NCBI RefSeq assembly: GCF_019343475.1
Contig: NZ_CP072453.1
Coordinates: 4,092,001-4,156,000 of the forward strand
Length of the DNA: 64,000 bases
Direction: 5' to 3'
Source: Providencia sp. R33
Lineage (GTDB): Bacteria > Pseudomonadota > Gammaproteobacteria > Enterobacterales > Enterobacteriaceae
Both the position numbers and the translations under genes were made by a program. Below are positions 35,487 through 43,832 of this stretch, in pieces; the first letter of the stretch is position 1, and every line of letters starts with the position of its first letter. The notes under the pieces are model-generated. The model did not search any database and had not been told where the DNA came from. It saw only the letters and a list, made by a program, of their open reading frames with translations.

Positions 35487-36860
35487 CTAATAGAAGATAC
35501 CAATGATTGCACAATGCGCAACAAAACCGACCATTAGCGGTACCGCCGTTCGTTTCACTACATCGAAAGGCTGTAGCTTAGCACCACTGGATACGGCAAT
35601 GATCACCCCTGCAACAGGAGACATACCACGACCCATATGGGAAGCTTGCTGCATTGGTAGGATCATTGAAATCGGGTTCACGCCCATGCTGTGTGCGATT
35701 TGTGGAATCAACTCCACAAACGCTAAGAATGGTGCATTACCTGAGCCCATGATAATTGCGGCTGCGAGTGTGACGAGGGCGAAAACGATCGCCATGGCAA
35801 ACGGTGGTAAACCGACAGACTCTGCACCTAAAATCAGTTGGTCGATAGCACCACTGACTTTGATACCGTGAGCAAATACCCCAGCAGCAACAAGTAAACC
35901 AACAACGTTACTGAAAGCGTGTCCCATCCCATTAAGGAATGTTTGGAAACCATTACATACCAATTTAAAATTACGTATTCTTAGAGTTTCAATCACCATA
36001 CAAATTGCCATTGCAATTAATACAATGGTCACCACATCTAAGTGAATACCTGCAAAGAATAGATTGGATGTACCAACTGCCATCACGATTGGTAGCATAG
36101 GAAGAAATGCATAGTATCCCGGGACGGATTTTTTACTTTCTTCTTTTTCGTGAGACTGAACGGCTTTCCCGATCTCAGGCACAAAACCTTGTTTGCGGTC
36201 ACAATGTCGCTGCCAGAAAATATGGGTAATACCAACGACAAGCACGGTGGCTAATGCCGCAGGGCCTTGGTAGTAAAGCACATATTCAACGACAGACATG
36301 TCGACAGCTTTCGCACCTCGGATAGCATCAATAGCCGTTGGCGTATAGGCAACGCCGAGCGAAGTGGCGATCACCCCAGCCGCAGAGGCTGGTGATAAAC
36401 CTAAGCCAATCATGATAGGGAACATGGTGCCCATTAACAACACGGCAAGGCCTGTTGCAGATGGGATAGCGAGTTGCAGGATACTTGCTAGTAAGAAAGA
36501 GAAAAACAACAGCACATATGGCGAGCGCATATTTTTCAGTGGCTTAGTGGCAACACGAACCACGGCTTCATTGGCACCGATATGGTCCATATATTGTGCA
36601 AAGCCCATCAGCGCCATGATCATCAAACCAAGGTCTGCTGCACGACTACTGAAAAGGTCTCGCATCACTTCAAATGGGTCAAGCCAAGTTATCCCTGTGG
36701 TTGCAACGTTTTTAGGCAGGATTGGACCCCAACCCAATGCCATGGTGAAGATCATCAGCGCTAAACCCGCGATTAATAACACGGGTTCTGCTTTGTAGCC
36801 CTTCAAAATAAACCGTGCAACCAAAACAACGATAATCAGAACCGTTAGAATTGGGATCAT
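35487..36860 (-). CDS. DcuC-family anaerobic C4-dicarboxylate transporter
   Basis: A 457-residue inner-membrane transporter with about 12 helices, of the DcuC/DcuD type (E. coli DcuC 461 aa). Seen: MGFAQYMDHIGANEAVV near residue 90, LLASILQLAIPSATGLAVLL, and MGSGNAPFLAFVELIPQIA in the second half. Members exchange or excrete succinate, fumarate or related acids. The start overlaps the pepT stop (ATGA), so it is co-translated with a tripeptidase gene, suggesting the transported acid may come from peptide or amino-acid catabolism (inference). Substrate not shown by sequence. Confidence 0.85.
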   Translation of the reverse strand: MIPILTVLIIVVLVARFILKGYKAEPVLLIAGLALMIFTMALGWGPILPKNVATTGITWLDPFEVMRDLFSSRAADLGLMIMALMGFAQYMDHIGANEAVVRVATKPLKNMRSPYVLLFFSFLLASILQLAIPSATGLAVLLMGTMFPIMIGLGLSPASAAGVIATSLGVAYTPTAIDAIRGAKAVDMSVVEYVLYYQGPAALATVLVVGITHIFWQRHCDRKQGFVPEIGKAVQSHEKEESKKSVPGYYAFLPMLPIVMAVGTSNLFFAGIHLDVVTIVLIAMAICMVIETLRIRNFKLVCNGFQTFLNGMGHAFSNVVGLLVAAGVFAHGIKVSGAIDQLILGAESVGLPPFAMAIVFALVTLAAAIIMGSGNAPFLAFVELIPQIAHSMGVNPISMILPMQQASHMGRGMSPVAGVIIAVSSGAKLQPFDVVKRTAVPLMVGFVAHCAIIGIFY

Positions 36861-38110
36861 GCTTTTGCTCCTGGTTTGAAGCGTTCAGCGGTGATCTGGA
36901 CCACTTGCTTCAGAACATTACTTGCTGCGTACAGAGATTTCACAGGGAGGTATTCATAGATTGAATGGAAGTTATGCGCGCCCGTGAAAATATTTGGGCA
37001 AGGTAAGCCATTTTGCGACAATGCCGCGCCATCATAGCCACCGCGCATTGGGATAACTTTCGGTGTAATGCCACAGGCTTGGTAAGCATCGACAGCAATA
37101 TCAATCGGATAGCTATTTTCACCTTGCAGGCTGTTATACACATTAGAATAGCGATCCGCTAGCTTACAAACGACGCTTTCTTTACCCCACAAGTCTTCAC
37201 AATTTTCAGCCAGTTTTTTCAAGAAAGCCATACGTACACGGTAGCCTTCTTCCGTGAAATCACGAACGTCCATTTTTAACACGGTACGCGCGCTATTTCC
37301 TGACATTTGTTTAACCCAGTAATAGCCTTCACGGCCTTCAGTATATTCAGGTGCTTCACCACCCGGTAGCATGGCAATAAATTTTTGCGCCATCAGTAAT
37401 GAGTTGATTAATTTACCTTTTGCCGACATTGGGTGAGCTGATTTACCAGTAAAGATAATCTCTGCATCCCCTGCATTCCAGTTTTCATACACTAATTCAC
37501 CAATACCACAGCAGTCGAGGGTATAAGCAAAATCTGCACCAAACTCTTTGACATCAAATACTTTGGCACCGCGCAGACCCTGTTCTTCATCTGGTACAAA
37601 ACCGACTTTGATAGTGCCATGTTTGATGTCTGGGTTTTGTTTGAAGTATTGCAACATATCCATAATAGATGCGATAGCCGCTTTATCATCTGCACCTAAT
37701 AAGCTGGTTCCATCAGTGACAATGATGTCATCTCCGATATAATTCACCAGTTCAGGGAACTCACTTTTGCGTAGATAAATATTGAGTTCTTTGTTCATGC
37801 ACAAGTCTTCACCAGTATAAGGTAAGATTTGTGCTTTAGTATCATTGGTTTGCTCTGCACTTGTGTCTAGGTGACCAAAAAACGCGACAGTTGGGACGTC
37901 GTAATCAAGGTTAGACGGCAAAGTCGCTGTCACAATGGCGGTATCACGCAGTTTGATATCTTCAGCGCCGAGTGCCTCTAACTCTTGTACAAGTTGTTTG
38001 GCTAATACACGTTGCCCTTCGGAGGATGGCATGATCCCCGCAGCGCCTTTTTCCCGATCAGTGGTGGTATTCACTTTGGTGTAAGAAATAAAACGGTCAA
38101 CAATATTCAT
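36857..38110 (-). CDS. pepT: Peptidase T (tripeptide aminopeptidase), M20 family
   Basis: A 417-residue cytosolic zinc tripeptidase. Metal and catalytic motifs of M20B are present: GHLDTS (His, Asp), LLGADDKAAI (bridging Asp), VPDEEQG (catalytic Glu and ligand Glu), TLDCCG (Asp) and TGAHNFHS (last His). The start at 38110 (MNIVDRF) is preferred to the ATG three codons earlier because GGAG then lies 10 nt upstream instead of touching the start. Divergence from E. coli PepT is moderate, so this may be a second, pepT-like paralogue. First gene of the unit with the DcuC-type transporter. Confidence 0.85.
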   Translation of the reverse strand: MNIVDRFISYTKVNTTTDREKGAAGIMPSSEGQRVLAKQLVQELEALGAEDIKLRDTAIVTATLPSNLDYDVPTVAFFGHLDTSAEQTNDTKAQILPYTGEDLCMNKELNIYLRKSEFPELVNYIGDDIIVTDGTSLLGADDKAAIASIMDMLQYFKQNPDIKHGTIKVGFVPDEEQGLRGAKVFDVKEFGADFAYTLDCCGIGELVYENWNAGDAEIIFTGKSAHPMSAKGKLINSLLMAQKFIAMLPGGEAPEYTEGREGYYWVKQMSGNSARTVLKMDVRDFTEEGYRVRMAFLKKLAENCEDLWGKESVVCKLADRYSNVYNSLQGENSYPIDIAVDAYQACGITPKVIPMRGGYDGAALSQNGLPCPNIFTGAHNFHSIYEYLPVKSLYAASNVLKQVVQITAERFKPGAKA

Positions 38111-38898
38111 TATTCTCATGCTCCAACATTATTATGAATGTTTTATACTTTAGTTATCGCTGTGTTTGTAATCTCATTTCACAGTATTATTCTTTTATCA
38201 TAACTAAAGAGAGCTTGAATATCCGACCTGTTGAATTTTTTTAAGAAATGCTAGGGGGAATATAAAATCAATAATTAAAACTGGCTTTATTCGTATAATG
38301 AATTAAAATGTGCAACTTTATACCTTACCTATTTAATAATGTTAATTTATTGATATTAAAGAGTAATAAATCCCTCCTGTATGTTTTTTTTATTTAACAT
38401 CTGATGTTATCTTTCCTTATCTTAAATCTATTTGTCAATAATCTAGGCTAGATAAACTAAATTAATTTTAATCATTACTACTGAATTTTTATTTTAATTT
38501 TCTAAAAGTTAAATCGCTCTTTAGTGAGTTATTTATGAATGAATAAGGTGATATTTTAGTATTTAAAACCAATTTTGAGTGGTAGTACTTAATTATCGGT
38601 GGAGTTGGCGTTATAGTCATCAATGGTTAAGTATATCCACTTGAAGTGTAGCAGTGTTCAAAAATGAGGAATTCCATTTATTATTAATATCTATTTATGA
38701 ATAGATAAAATAGATTAACGAATAGGGTTAGACCACAAAATCAAATATACCGTGTTTTTAAATCTTATTTTAATGGAACCTATGGTGTTTTTTTGACATG
38801 ATGCAATTGGTGCCTAGCGAGTTTACTTAATGAAATAAAAAGAAAACTAAAGTGAGGGGCCATACTCCATATTTAATAAAGTAAGGCAAGGGATCAGT
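38111..38898. other. Long AT-rich intergenic region between pepT and the permease gene
   Basis: About 790 nt without a supported gene, divergently flanked. It should contain both promoters. Only a short palindrome CACTTGAAGTG (38638-38648) was noted. No tRNA, terminator or known repeat family recognised. Confidence 0.4.
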
Positions 38899-40200
38899 AT
38901 GGCTTCAATTAACATTAAAAAAAATAATATTATTTCTGGCTTTCAGTGGTTCTTTTTTATCTTCTGCAATACGGTCGTTATTCCTCCAACGTTACAGTCG
39001 GCTTTTCATTTATCGGACCAAACCACTTTTACCATTACCCAGTATTCATTTCTATTAACTGCGCTAGCCTGCTTGTTGCAAGCTTTTTTGGGCCATAAAC
39101 GATCAGTGATGGAAGGGCCAACAGGGCTATGGTGGGCGACGATTTTAACCGTGACATTATCAGAATCGATGCAAGGAACTGCCCTTAGCACCATTGGTTG
39201 GAGTCTTGCTATAGGTATTTTTCTCTCGGGAATTATCACCATTTTAATTGGTTTAAGCGGGCTTGGCGGGTGGTTAGCCAGTTTATTTAAACCGGGTGTG
39301 TTAGTGGTGTTTATGTTTTTACTTGGCGCTCAACTGGTGACGATTTTCTTGAAAGGGATGTTAGGCCTTCCATTTGGTGTTGGTGGGGCGGAAGTGGTGG
39401 TAAATTACCCTGTTTTCTTTCTTGCCCTTGCCGTGCTTACGTTAGTGATTGGGATTATTATTTATTTACCTGCGAGTATCAGTAAGTACGCGCTACTGAT
39501 TGGTACAATCATCGGTTGGGTAGTGTATAGCATATTGTTTGGCAGTAGCACATTACCAGTGTCGTCTTCTTCGTGGATGCTTTTTCCACTCGGTAAATCG
39601 GATGAAATTAGCGTGAGTATTATTTTAACCGCTATCTTTGCAGGTATTCTGAATACCTCAAATACTTTTGGGGCGATGCGAGGAACCGATGTCTTCTACC
39701 CAAATACGCAGCCGACTAAGTCACTGTACCGACGCAGTTTTGTGATGTCAGGCATTGTGACGGTACTTGCTGCCCCGCTGGGAATTGTGCCTTTCTCGCC
39801 TTTTGTCTCTTCTATTGGCTTGATTACCCAAACAAAAGACAGCTCTCGCATTTCATTTGTCATTGGCAGTGTGATTTTTCTTTGTGTCGGGGGAATTGCC
39901 GTACTCACGCAATTTTTCCGTTCATTACCCCTCGCAATTGGTAGCGCGGTGATGTTAGCCACGTATTTGCCGCTGTTGTTTTCATCATTTTCATTTCTAA
40001 CGGATATGAAATTAAATGCACGTAATATTTACCGGTTAGCACTGCCGATTTTTGTCGGAATATTTTTAATGTCAGCACCATCAGCGGTATTAGATTCGTT
40101 ACCCACAATGTTCAGTTCGCTATTAGGTAATGGGCTTTTAATGGGGATTATTTTTGCATTAATTCTGGAAAACACCATTAAGTGGGACAAAATTGCTTAA
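38899..40200 (+). CDS. ybbY: YbbY-type NCS2 purine permease
   Basis: A 433-residue inner-membrane nucleobase transporter of the NCS2 (xanthine/uracil) family, exactly the length of E. coli YbbY, with matching blocks SGFQWFFFIFCNTVVIPP, MEGPTGLWWATILT, NTFGAMRGTDVFYP and IPFSPFVSSIGLITQT. Twelve to fourteen helices expected. E. coli ybbY lies in the allantoin gene region and its substrate is not firmly known; no allantoin genes are next to this copy. Single gene with its own terminator. Confidence 0.85.
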   Translation: MASINIKKNNIISGFQWFFFIFCNTVVIPPTLQSAFHLSDQTTFTITQYSFLLTALACLLQAFLGHKRSVMEGPTGLWWATILTVTLSESMQGTALSTIGWSLAIGIFLSGIITILIGLSGLGGWLASLFKPGVLVVFMFLLGAQLVTIFLKGMLGLPFGVGGAEVVVNYPVFFLALAVLTLVIGIIIYLPASISKYALLIGTIIGWVVYSILFGSSTLPVSSSSWMLFPLGKSDEISVSIILTAIFAGILNTSNTFGAMRGTDVFYPNTQPTKSLYRRSFVMSGIVTVLAAPLGIVPFSPFVSSIGLITQTKDSSRISFVIGSVIFLCVGGIAVLTQFFRSLPLAIGSAVMLATYLPLLFSSFSFLTDMKLNARNIYRLALPIFVGIFLMSAPSAVLDSLPTMFSSLLGNGLLMGIIFALILENTIKWDKIA

Positions 40201-40205
40201 ATAAT

Positions 40206-40245
40206 AAAAAGCGTATTAAGCTCTTGTGCAGCTAATACGCTTTTT
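40206..40245. terminator. Bidirectional terminator between ybbY and thiH
   Basis: AAAAAGCGTATTA and TAATACGCTTTTT form a 13-bp stem with A- and T-runs on both sides, placed 6 nt after ybbY and 10 nt before the convergent thiH stop. Confidence 0.88.
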
Positions 40246-40254
40246 AGCAGAAGT

Positions 40255-41376
40255 TTAACGACCTAAATAGCCATCCCAATCTTTCCAAACGGGTTGTAAC
40301 CCCGCTTGTACGAGGGCATTTGCCACTTGTGCCGCACTGCGGTTATCGTTTGGTGAAAACTGTTCTAGCTCTTCTTTGGTATCCGCATAACCCCCCGGTT
40401 GGGTCTTTGAGCCTGCGCTGACATTATTAATCGCGAGTGGCACCACATGGTCGCGAAAATATGGGGACTCACGAGTCGACAGTGAAAGCTCAACATTCGG
40501 GGCAAGTAACCGAAAAGCACAAATGAGTTGAACCAATTCCGCTTCATTCATCAATGATGCAGGTTCGACGCCACCCGCACAAGGGCGCAAACGTGGAAAC
40601 GAAATGGAATAGCGGCTTTGCCAATAATATTGCTGCAAATACAGCAAATGCTCGGCCACCATGTAGCAATCGGTGCGCCAACTATTAGATAAACCAATTA
40701 ATGCGCCAAGGCCGATTTTATCTACACCAGCTTCACCAAGGCGTTCAGGGGTGGCTAAACGCCAGTGAAAATCTTGCTTTTTGCCCTTTAGGTGATGCAG
40801 CTGGTAGGTTGGCTCGTGGTACGTTTCTTGGTAAACCATCACACCATCTAACCCTAATGTTTTCAATTCTTTATACTCGGCAGTACTTAATGGCTGCACT
40901 TCCATCATCAACGAACTGAAATAAGGGCGAATGATAGGCAAAGTATGGCGGAAATAATCCATTCCCACTTTGCTTTGGTGCTCCCCTGTGACCAACAATA
41001 AGCTATCAAACCCAATTTTACGGATTGTTTCACACTCATTGACTATCTCTGCGTCATTGAGTGTTTTACGTTTGATTTTGTTGCTCATTGAAAAACCACA
41101 ATAAGTACAATCGTTTGCGCAGAGATTCGACAAATAAAGTGGGACATAAAACCCAACCGCGTGGCCAAAACGTTGGCGTGTAAGCCGTTGTGCTTTTTGC
41201 GCCATCGCTTCAACGTAAGGCCGTCCCGCAGGGGAGAGCAGTGCCATAAAATCATCGAGGGAGAGGATATCACTGCCTAAAGCGTGTTCTACATCGTGGG
41301 CGGTTTTGCTATTAATTCGCAGCGTAGTATCGTCCCAATCCAGTGCATTTAAGCGCTCTTGGAAACGGGGGATCAT
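40255..41376 (-). CDS. thiH: 2-iminoacetate synthase ThiH (radical SAM tyrosine lyase)
   Basis: A 373-residue radical SAM enzyme that cleaves tyrosine to dehydroglycine (2-iminoacetate) and p-cresol for thiazole formation. The cluster cysteines are Cys86, Cys90 and Cys93 (CANDCTYC). SAM-binding and C-terminal BATS-like regions follow; the length is near that of E. coli ThiH (377). The start overlaps the thiG stop by 4 nt. Last gene of the thi operon. Confidence 0.96.
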   Translation of the reverse strand: MIPRFQERLNALDWDDTTLRINSKTAHDVEHALGSDILSLDDFMALLSPAGRPYVEAMAQKAQRLTRQRFGHAVGFYVPLYLSNLCANDCTYCGFSMSNKIKRKTLNDAEIVNECETIRKIGFDSLLLVTGEHQSKVGMDYFRHTLPIIRPYFSSLMMEVQPLSTAEYKELKTLGLDGVMVYQETYHEPTYQLHHLKGKKQDFHWRLATPERLGEAGVDKIGLGALIGLSNSWRTDCYMVAEHLLYLQQYYWQSRYSISFPRLRPCAGGVEPASLMNEAELVQLICAFRLLAPNVELSLSTRESPYFRDHVVPLAINNVSAGSKTQPGGYADTKEELEQFSPNDNRSAAQVANALVQAGLQPVWKDWDGYLGR

Positions 41377-42143
41377 GATAGTGCCCCCAAAAAGCTGGTG
41401 AGCGGGCTGGATGCTTGAGCCTGCTGTTTCGGTGCCGCTAAGCCACTTTGATAAGCCAATTCGGCAGCTTCGACAGCCAGTTTAAAGGCTTTTGCCATTA
41501 AAACAGGTTGCTTGGCAACGGCAATCGCCGTATTCACCAGTACGGCGTCCGCCCCCATCTCGATAGCTTCTGCGGCGTGGCTTGGCGCGCCAATCCCAGC
41601 ATCTACTACAACAGGCACGGTGGCTTGTTCGATAATAATTCGCAGCATCTCTTTGGTGGCTAAACCTTTATTGGTACCGATAGGGGCACCTAATGGCATG
41701 ACCGCTGCGCAGCCAACTTCTTCAAGACGGCGGCATAGCACAGGGTCAGCACTGCAATAAGGTAATACTACAAACCCCTCTTTGACCAGTTGCTCCGCTG
41801 CTAACAATGTTTCGATAGGGTCGGGTAATAGATAGCGCATGTCAGGGTGAATTTCGAGTTTGACCCAATGGGTGCCAAGAGCTTCTCGTGCCAGTCGCGC
41901 AGCAAAAACAGCTTCTTGGGCATTTTTTGCACCAGATGTATTGGGTAAAAGCTTTACGCCAAGCTCTTGAAGCGGCTGCAAAATACCATCATCTTGCCCG
42001 CGCAGGTTAATCCGCTTCATCGCCATGGTAACTAATTGGCTGCCCGAAGCTTGAATAGACTCTTGCATTAACGTGGCATTGGCAAACTTCCCTGTACCCG
42101 TAAATAGGCGTGATTGAAAGGTTACATCAGCGATTTTTAACAT
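41373..42143 (-). CDS. thiG: Thiazole synthase ThiG
   Basis: A 256-residue TIM-barrel enzyme that assembles the thiazole phosphate from DXP, dehydroglycine and ThiS thiocarboxylate. Lys95 in VKLEIHP is the expected imine-forming lysine; AVMPLGAPIG and VVDAGIGAPSHAAEA bind phosphate. Works as a complex with ThiH, whose gene overlaps it. Confidence 0.97.
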   Translation of the reverse strand: MLKIADVTFQSRLFTGTGKFANATLMQESIQASGSQLVTMAMKRINLRGQDDGILQPLQELGVKLLPNTSGAKNAQEAVFAARLAREALGTHWVKLEIHPDMRYLLPDPIETLLAAEQLVKEGFVVLPYCSADPVLCRRLEEVGCAAVMPLGAPIGTNKGLATKEMLRIIIEQATVPVVVDAGIGAPSHAAEAIEMGADAVLVNTAIAVAKQPVLMAKAFKLAVEAAELAYQSGLAAPKQQAQASSPLTSFLGALS

Positions 42144-42145
42144 GG

Positions 42146-42346
42146 TTAGCCCCCTGCGATAGCTTGAAATAACAAGATATTGTCTTGGTCATTAATGAGA
42201 TGAGAATCCCACTGACTCTTTGGAATGATGACTTGGTTGATGGCCAGTGCGGTGCCAGTGGTGGAGCGACCTAGCACCTCAAACAACTGATTGACGGTTA
42301 GCGGGGCATCAAGCGTCATATTTTGGTCATTAATTAGGATATGCAT
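42146..42346 (-). CDS. thiS: Sulfur carrier protein ThiS
   Basis: A 66-residue beta-grasp protein ending in the diglycine IAGG that ThiF adenylates and that then carries the sulfur. Translation from 42346 (MHILINDQ) gives the E. coli length; an upstream in-frame ATG lies inside thiF. It overlaps the end of thiF by 13 nt and precedes thiG by 2 nt. Confidence 0.95.
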   Translation of the reverse strand: MHILINDQNMTLDAPLTVNQLFEVLGRSTTGTALAINQVIIPKSQWDSHLINDQDNILLFQAIAGG

Positions 42347-43092
42347 GCTTCTTCCCGACAAACTGGACATTGCAACGATGGCGTCAATTGCAATGTGTTC
42401 CACTGTTGTTGTTTTCCATCGAATAAGCGTAATTTCCCACTTAAGGATGAAGGCAACCCGACAAGTAATTTAAGGGCTTCAAGGGCTTGTAGTGTACCGA
42501 TAACGCCAACAACAGGCCCCAATACCCCAGCGGTACGGCAGTTACGCTCAGGTTCATCTTGGTCGGGATAAAGGCAGGCATAACACCCTGAACTAAACGG
42601 TGGTTCGAGTACCATCAGTTGCCCACCAAAGCCTACCGCGCTACCACTAACGAGGGGGGTGTTGGTTATGACACAGGCGGCATTGACGGCATGGCGCGTT
42701 GCCATGTTATCGCAGCAATCAAGCACTAAGTCGGCCTGCTCGGCGAGTGGGATTAACGTTTCAACCTCTAATTTTTGCACAATGGCACGCGTTTTCACGA
42801 ACGGGTTGAGTTGGCGAAGCCGCTTTGCGGCTAACTGCGCTTTTGATTGCTCAATATCATCTGTATCGTAGAGAACTTGCCTTTGTAAATTAGAGACATG
42901 CAAATCATCGTGATCTGCTAACCATAACTCACCAACGCCTGCACCAGCTAAATAGAGGGAGGCAGGAGAGCCTAACCCACCTAAACCGACAATCAGCACT
43001 TTGCTATTTTTCAGTCTTTGTTGCCCTTCAGGGCTAACGTCTTCAAGTAATAGCTGGCGGCTGTAACGCATGAATTCTTGGTCACTTAACAT
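42334..43092 (-). CDS. thiF: ThiS adenylyltransferase ThiF
   Basis: A 252-residue E1-like enzyme. Nucleotide loop GLGGLGSPAS (36-45), zinc ligands in CYAC (170, 173) and CPVC near the C-terminus, and Cys185 in NCRTAG corresponding to E. coli Cys184. It activates the ThiS C-terminus and helps load sulfur from IscS. Confidence 0.96.
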   Translation of the reverse strand: MLSDQEFMRYSRQLLLEDVSPEGQQRLKNSKVLIVGLGGLGSPASLYLAGAGVGELWLADHDDLHVSNLQRQVLYDTDDIEQSKAQLAAKRLRQLNPFVKTRAIVQKLEVETLIPLAEQADLVLDCCDNMATRHAVNAACVITNTPLVSGSAVGFGGQLMVLEPPFSSGCYACLYPDQDEPERNCRTAGVLGPVVGVIGTLQALEALKLLVGLPSSLSGKLRLFDGKQQQWNTLQLTPSLQCPVCREEACIS

Positions 43093-43166
43093 GATTAAAT
43101 TCCTCGAATTATCAGCCGTGTGTCTATTTCACTAAATACACGGCTAATTATTTGATTATGAATTAA

Positions 43167-43832
43167 TTAATAAGCGCGATGACGCTCAATTAAATTCAGT
43201 AACGTTTCAGTGGCGGCTCGCCAATCATCGGCTTTGGTGATCGCGCTGACCAGTGCCACACTGCCAACACCCGTTGCTAAAACAGCGGGTACACGGTCAA
43301 TGGATATTCCACCAATGGCGACAGTTGGGTAATCTGGCGTTGCCTCTACCATTGCTTTAAGGGTTTCTAGCCCTTGGGGAGATGATGGCATCTCTTTGGT
43401 TTGCGTGGGAAAAATGTGCCCCATGGCAATGTAAGAGGGGCGCACAGATTTGGCGATGGCTAGCTCATGTTCATCGTGGGTGGAAATACCTAACCGAAGG
43501 CCAGCTTGGTGGATTGCTAGCAAGTCAGTGGTTTCCAAATCTTCTTGGCCAAGGTGTACGCCGTAGGCGCCAAACTCAACGGCTAAGCGCCAGTAGTCGT
43601 TGATAAATAACCGTGCGTTATGCTTTTTGCCTAATGCGATGGCTTGTTGAATATCATCTCGTACGTCAGCATCCGCTTTGTCTTTGATGCGTAATTGAAG
43701 GGTGGAAACACCTGCACTAAGCAGGCGTTCAATCCATTCAACGGAATCGACAACAGGGTAAAGGCCGAGGTATTGCTCGGTCTCTGGAAATGGCGTTGTT
43801 GGCGCAATAATAGCGTTAGGCGATTTTTTCAT
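43167..43832 (-). CDS. thiE: Thiamine-phosphate synthase ThiE
   Basis: A 221-residue TIM barrel that joins HMP-PP and thiazole phosphate to thiamine phosphate. LQLRIKDK, FINDYWRLA, GVHLGQEDL, GHIFPTQTK and AIGGIS are the known active-site loops. The ATG at 43832 is chosen because GAGG lies 8 nt upstream; an ATG at 43850 would add six residues. It overlaps the thiC end by 17 nt. Confidence 0.96.
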   Translation of the reverse strand: MKKSPNAIIAPTTPFPETEQYLGLYPVVDSVEWIERLLSAGVSTLQLRIKDKADADVRDDIQQAIALGKKHNARLFINDYWRLAVEFGAYGVHLGQEDLETTDLLAIHQAGLRLGISTHDEHELAIAKSVRPSYIAMGHIFPTQTKEMPSSPQGLETLKAMVEATPDYPTVAIGGISIDRVPAVLATGVGSVALVSAITKADDWRAATETLLNLIERHRAY

